A DNA stretch of 16,252 nt from DATKDU01 sp035512595 (lineage in GTDB: Bacteria > Planctomycetota > Planctomycetia > Pirellulales > Pirellulaceae): assembly GCA_035512595.1 (NCBI GenBank), contig DATKDU010000224.1, positions 1 to 16,252 of the forward strand. The letters are read 5' to 3'. The notes under the pieces were generated by a model. That model had not been told where the DNA came from. It worked only from the letters and a program-made list of their open reading frames with translations, and made no database searches. The position numbers were made by a program, and so were the translations under genes. Of this stretch, positions 13,881-16,252 are shown piece after piece (position 1 is the first letter of the stretch; every line of letters starts with the position of its first letter).

Positions 13881-14819
13881 ATGAAAATCCTCCTGGCCGC
13901 GCCGCGCGGCTTTTGTGCCGGCGTCAACATGGCGATCGAGAGCCTCGACCTGGTTCTCGCGGCCTATGGCACGCCGGTCTACGTCTATCACGAGATCGTC
14001 CATAACAAATACGTCGTCGATACGTTCTGCGAGAAGGGGGCCGTGTTTGTCGAGGACCTGGCTGACGTTCCCGTGGGGGCGACGCTCCTCTTCTCCGCCC
14101 ACGGTGTCTCGCCGGAGGTTCGCCGCATCGCCCGCGAGCGCAAGCTGCGGGCCATCGACGCCACCTGTCCGCTGGTGACCAAAGTGCATCTGGAAGCGGT
14201 GCGCTTTGCCCGCGACGGCTACACCATCCTGCTCATCGGCCACGAAGGGCACGACGAGGTGATCGGCACGATGGGAGAGGCGCCGCAGGCGATCGTGCTG
14301 GTTGAATCCGTGGAGCATGCCGACCGGCTGGAATTTCCTCCCGGCACGAGGCTCGCGTACCTGACGCAGACGACCCTTTCGGTCGATGACGCTAACCGAA
14401 TCATCGACCGGCTTAAGGCACGCTTTCCGCAGATCGTCGGCCCGCCGAAGGAGGACATCTGCTACGCCACGCAGAACCGCCAGGAGGCGGTTCACCTGCT
14501 CGCTGCGGAGTCCAACCTGGTTCTGGTTCTCGGCAGTCAGAACAGCTCCAACTCGCAGCGGCTCAAGGAATTGGCCAAGGAGCGGGGGGTCCCGGCCTAC
14601 CTGATCGACGGGGCTAAGGACATCGACCCGGCCTGGTTCACCGGGACGGAGACGGTCGTCATCACCGCCGGCGCCAGCGCGCCGGAATCGGTCGTGCAGG
14701 AGTGCGTCGAATACCTGCGGCAGCGCTTTGAGGCCCAGGTCGAGCCGCGCACGATCCGCGAAGAGAACGTTCACTTTCCATTGCCGCGGGAGCTGCGGGG
14801 TTTGGCGATTTCCAAGTAA
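13881..14819 (+). CDS. ispH: 4-hydroxy-3-methylbut-2-enyl diphosphate reductase
   Basis: IspH (LytB) is the last enzyme of the MEP isoprenoid pathway. This cytoplasmic iron-sulfur enzyme turns HMBPP into IPP and DMAPP. The 312-residue length is normal. The three cluster ligands are present: Cys12 (APRGFCAGV), Cys96 (DATCPLVTK) and Cys194 (DICYATQNRQ). Substrate and proton-relay residues are also in place: His41 (EIVHNKYV), His74 (SAHGV), His124 and Glu126 (EGHDEV), the TQTTLS segment, the SSNS segment at ~222-225 and Ser266 (GASAPES). ATG 13881 follows the CCCTGAA array with no purine-rich binding site, which is odd for an essential gene. The array may have inserted upstream, or translation starts without Shine-Dalgarno pairing. 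Confidence 0.97.
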   Translation: MKILLAAPRGFCAGVNMAIESLDLVLAAYGTPVYVYHEIVHNKYVVDTFCEKGAVFVEDLADVPVGATLLFSAHGVSPEVRRIARERKLRAIDATCPLVTKVHLEAVRFARDGYTILLIGHEGHDEVIGTMGEAPQAIVLVESVEHADRLEFPPGTRLAYLTQTTLSVDDANRIIDRLKARFPQIVGPPKEDICYATQNRQEAVHLLAAESNLVLVLGSQNSSNSQRLKELAKERGVPAYLIDGAKDIDPAWFTGTETVVITAGASAPESVVQECVEYLRQRFEAQVEPRTIREENVHFPLPRELRGLAISK

Positions 14820-14843
14820 TCGGCGGGCTGGCGAGGACGGACG

Positions 14844-14864
14844 ATCCGCAGATTTCGCAGATGA
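14844..14864. repeat. 21-nt repeat arm, partner of 15383-15403
   Basis: The sequence matches the reverse complement of 15383-15403 at 19 of 21 positions (ATCCGCAGATTTCGCAGATGA against ATCCGCAGATTGCGCAGACGA). It contains two CGCAGAT words. It lies 24 nt after the ispH stop and 4 nt from the stop of the - strand gene that starts at 15321. Confidence 0.75.
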
Positions 14865-14868
14865 CCGT

Positions 14869-15321
14869 TCACGCAGCCTGCGGTTGCTTTACGCCGATCT
14901 CCCAACTCTCGGCGCTGTACAAGTTCAAATCCACCAAGTCGATGTCTGCTTGCCTGGTGACTTCACCCAGCGGGGCTAGGATACATCCCAGGCTGAAGAT
15001 GACGTTCATCTCCTGGGAAATCTTGGCGGCGAAGGCGGCCATCTTTTTTTCGCTGGAGAAAGCGGGAAGCCGTCTTTTGCCGTTGACGACCAGGATCCAG
15101 GGTTCAAACTGGTCGCGGGCCAAATCCTCGGCGTCCTTTTGCCGCTGCTCCAGCAACTCCGCTGTCGTCAATTTCGACGCATCGAGCAAGCGATGTGGCC
15201 GCTGCGGAATATAGAGTGGACGCGCCTTGAGATAGGCATCCAGACGGCGTGCATCCCCCAGGCAGGCCACTCGCTCCACATCGTCCTTTCCCGTAATCCA
15301 TTCGAGCAACTTGTGGAGCAT
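14869..15321 (-). CDS. Hypothetical protein, possibly SseB-like
   Basis: ATG 15321 gives 150 residues; no good ribosome binding site is seen, so the start is uncertain. There is no signal peptide. The C-terminal half (WILVVNGKRRLPAFSSEKKM, AAKISQEMNVIFSLG, DLVDLNLYSAESWEIGV) loosely follows the SseB N-terminal domain pattern, in which a LPxFTS-like strand is followed by a helix and later strands. The first half (MLHKLLEWITGKDDVER, LDAYLKARPLYIPQRPH) is helical and polar, with many charged residues around ~50-70. I can only suggest the SseB relation. The gene sits between inverted arms of one repeat (14844-14864 and 15383-15403), and the CBS gene lies upstream in the same direction. Confidence 0.7.
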   Translation of the reverse strand: MLHKLLEWITGKDDVERVACLGDARRLDAYLKARPLYIPQRPHRLLDASKLTTAELLEQRQKDAEDLARDQFEPWILVVNGKRRLPAFSSEKKMAAFAAKISQEMNVIFSLGCILAPLGEVTRQADIDLVDLNLYSAESWEIGVKQPQAA

Positions 15322-15382
15322 GGTCGCGCAAAGTCATTGAAAGTCCCAAAAGTCCAACACCGCGGACGCAAAAGAACCTGCA

Positions 15383-15403
15383 TCGTCTGCGCAATCTGCG
15401 GAT
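15383..15403. repeat. 21-nt repeat arm, inverted partner of 14844-14864
   Basis: It matches the reverse complement of the other arm at 19 of 21 positions and ends 8 nt before the CBS gene stop. Locally its TCTGCGG can also pair weakly with CCGCGGA at 15360-15366. The short words AAAGTCCC and AAAAGTCC at ~15341-15354 form a further small direct repeat. Confidence 0.75.
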
Positions 15404-15411
15404 TTATCGCC

Positions 15412-15837
15412 CTACCCCAAGATATAACTCTTGAGATAGTGATTCTCCCGGCACAGCTCGTCGTGCTGGGCTTTCACCAAGTCGCCGATCGAGATGATGC
15501 CGGCGAGCTTCCCCCCTTCCACCACCGGCAGGTGGCGGATGCGGTGCTCGGTCATCGCCCCCATCGCGTCGGCCACGTCGTCATCCGGCGTTGCCGTCAC
15601 CGGGCAGCGCGTCATCCGCTCCGCGACCCGCAGCGGCTCCAGCGTCCCGCGGGTGGCGGCACTGGCTCGCAGGATGTCCCGCTCGGTGATGATCCCCACC
15701 ATCTCGTCTCGCTCGCACACCACGAGCGATCCGCAGTTGTAACCGACCAGCAGGTCCACCACGTCCGCCAGCGTATCTTGCGGGCTGCACGTGTGTACGC
15801 CGCGCCCCTTCCCTTCCAAAATCTCACGCACCAGCAT
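15412..15837 (-). CDS. Two-CBS-domain protein
   Basis: ATG 15837 (MLVREILEGK) has GGAGG 8 nt upstream, which decides this start over the longer frame to 15879. The 141-residue product consists of two CBS motifs, about 7-57 and 76-124. Each has the usual pattern: LVVCERDEMVGIITERDIL in the first, and IRHLPVVEGGKLAGIISIGDLV in the second. Such pairs form a Bateman module that binds adenosine nucleotides or similar ligands and acts as a sensor. The GIITERD and GIISIGD strings match typical nucleotide-binding loops. With no other domain attached, it must act on a partner protein that cannot be named from here. It is cytoplasmic. A CRP-like palindrome lies ~170 nt upstream. Confidence 0.93.
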   Translation of the reverse strand: MLVREILEGKGRGVHTCSPQDTLADVVDLLVGYNCGSLVVCERDEMVGIITERDILRASAATRGTLEPLRVAERMTRCPVTATPDDDVADAMGAMTEHRIRHLPVVEGGKLAGIISIGDLVKAQHDELCRENHYLKSYILG

Positions 15838-15944
15838 GATCGACCCCTCCGCCTTTTCGGGAACCGACAGAAATCTCAATGCGGCTCTCTTCCGTTCGTG
15901 CCGCGGCGACGCGAACGCTCGCCAGGACCACGCGGCAACTCTTT

Positions 15945-15974
15945 AAGGTAGGTGCCTGGCACCCTGCAGGTCAA
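15945..15974 (-). promoter_or_regulatory. Weak promoter candidate for the CBS gene
   Basis: On the - strand, TTGACC (15974-15969), an 18-nt spacer and TACCTT (15950-15945). The -35 box is good and the -10 box poor. The spacer contains the GGTGCC/GGCACC palindrome. Confidence 0.3.
15951..15963. repeat. GGTGCC-T-GGCACC palindrome
   Basis: This is a perfect 6-bp stem with a single-base centre. I recall this word as part of a frequent planctomycete intergenic repeat. Only one copy was noticed in this window. Confidence 0.6.
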
Positions 15975-16008
15975 TCAGCCGTTGGAGGAAAATCGACAAC
16001 TTTTTCGC

Positions 16009-16026
16009 TTGTGAAATCTATCACAA
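16009..16026. promoter_or_regulatory. CRP/FNR-family operator candidate (TGTGA-N6-TCACA)
   Basis: TTGTGAAATCTATCACAA is a perfect inverted repeat with six central bases and equals the CRP consensus half-sites TGTGA and TCACA. An extra C/G pair at 16008 and 16027 extends the arms to 7 bp. The target could be the CBS gene (-), about 170 nt away, or a + strand gene beyond the window. Confidence 0.5.
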
Positions 16027-16035
16027 GGCGTGCCC

Positions 16036-16062
16036 CATCTTCCTGTCCTTCATCTTCCTGTC
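16036..16062. repeat. Tandem CATCTTCCTGTC repeat
   Basis: Two perfect copies of CATCTTCCTGTC (16036-16047 and 16051-16062) with a 15-nt period. I recall this unit as frequent in planctomycete intergenic DNA. Confidence 0.75.
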
Positions 16063-16252
16063 TGCTGCCGAAAAACGCCGCCGAAAGTCCCCTGGTTTGG
16101 GCCGGCCGGGGGCGGGTGCATTTCAGCTTTTGCAGGATTCGCCAGTTGAATTGGGTGGTTTGGGGCGACGTGTGAAGGGGTTGCCGGGGCGCCTGTGAAT
16201 GTGTTTCGACAGGCGGTCGTCATCACTCAGTGTGGCGGCTCGGACCTGGAGG

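Larger units (their letters stand above)
15838..16252. other. Non-coding stretch at the right end of the window
   Basis: No convincing gene is present. A 98-codon + strand frame (15879-16175) has no ribosome binding site and an unnatural composition. The stretch holds a small palindrome (15951), a CRP-like palindrome (16009) and a tandem repeat (16036). GGAGG at the very last bases could be the ribosome binding site of a gene beginning just outside the window. Confidence 0.6.

Noticed and set aside
13683..14774. 363-codon - strand frame opposite ispH
   Set aside because: IspH on the + strand has all cluster ligands; this is its antisense shadow.
15879..16175. 98-codon + strand gene
   Set aside because: It has no ribosome binding site, runs through three repeat-like sequences, and has a Ser/Arg-rich product without a pattern.

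Overview
The window looks like a piece of a planctomycete chromosome, probably a Pirellulales-type bacterium. The evidence is: a HEAT protein ending in a Pirellula/Verrucomicrobium-type haem-binding domain (CxxCH), a secreted DUF1080 protein, DUF2617, DUF2752, a CD225/dispanin protein, a secreted HEAT/TPR protein, a HINT-domain protein without a toxin, high GC, and very many palindromic intergenic repeats. No rRNA, tRNA, CRISPR array, transposase or phage gene was found.

Layout. 2-1663 (+) is the 3' part of a HEAT/cytochrome c protein. 1899-2522 (+) encodes a small secreted His/Trp/Tyr-rich protein. 2583-5712 (-) is a three-gene unit, ExbB then ExbD then a membrane-anchored alpha/alpha-toroid protein. 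The N-terminus of that third protein resembles TonB: an SxxxH transmembrane segment followed by a Pro/Glu-rich linker. 5936-6497 (+) is a tight pair of small genes behind a TATAAT box and a 12-bp perfect palindrome. 6428-7084 (-) is a secreted DUF1080 protein. 7321-9120 (+) is a secreted HEAT protein with a C-terminal HINT domain and no payload behind it. 9416-9955 (+) is DUF2617, converging on 10049-10417 (-), CD225/dispanin. 10433-11725 (-) holds DUF2752 and an alpha/beta hydrolase. 11808-13634 (-) is a secreted TPR protein. 13881-14819 (+) is ispH. 14869-15321 (-) is a possible SseB-like protein and 15412-15837 (-) a two-CBS-domain protein. The last 415 bases are non-coding and carry a perfect TGTGA-N6-TCACA palindrome.

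The most striking feature beyond the genes is a set of at least seven unrelated palindromic or inverted-repeat families. They sit within about 25 nt of the stop codon of twelve of the sixteen genes and in several cases supply the stop codon. One pair shows two compensatory base-pair changes in its stem. In four long-armed repeats, every transition-type mismatch is a G.T pair when read on the + strand. Two of the repeats separate exbB, exbD and the TonB-like gene, where they could set expression ratios.

The best candidate for an undescribed system is the ExbB-ExbD-toroid unit: a proton-motive-force-driven apparatus in which a terpenoid-cyclase-like toroid replaces the usual TonB C-terminal domain. 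Family names are from sequence recognition only; no database search was run.
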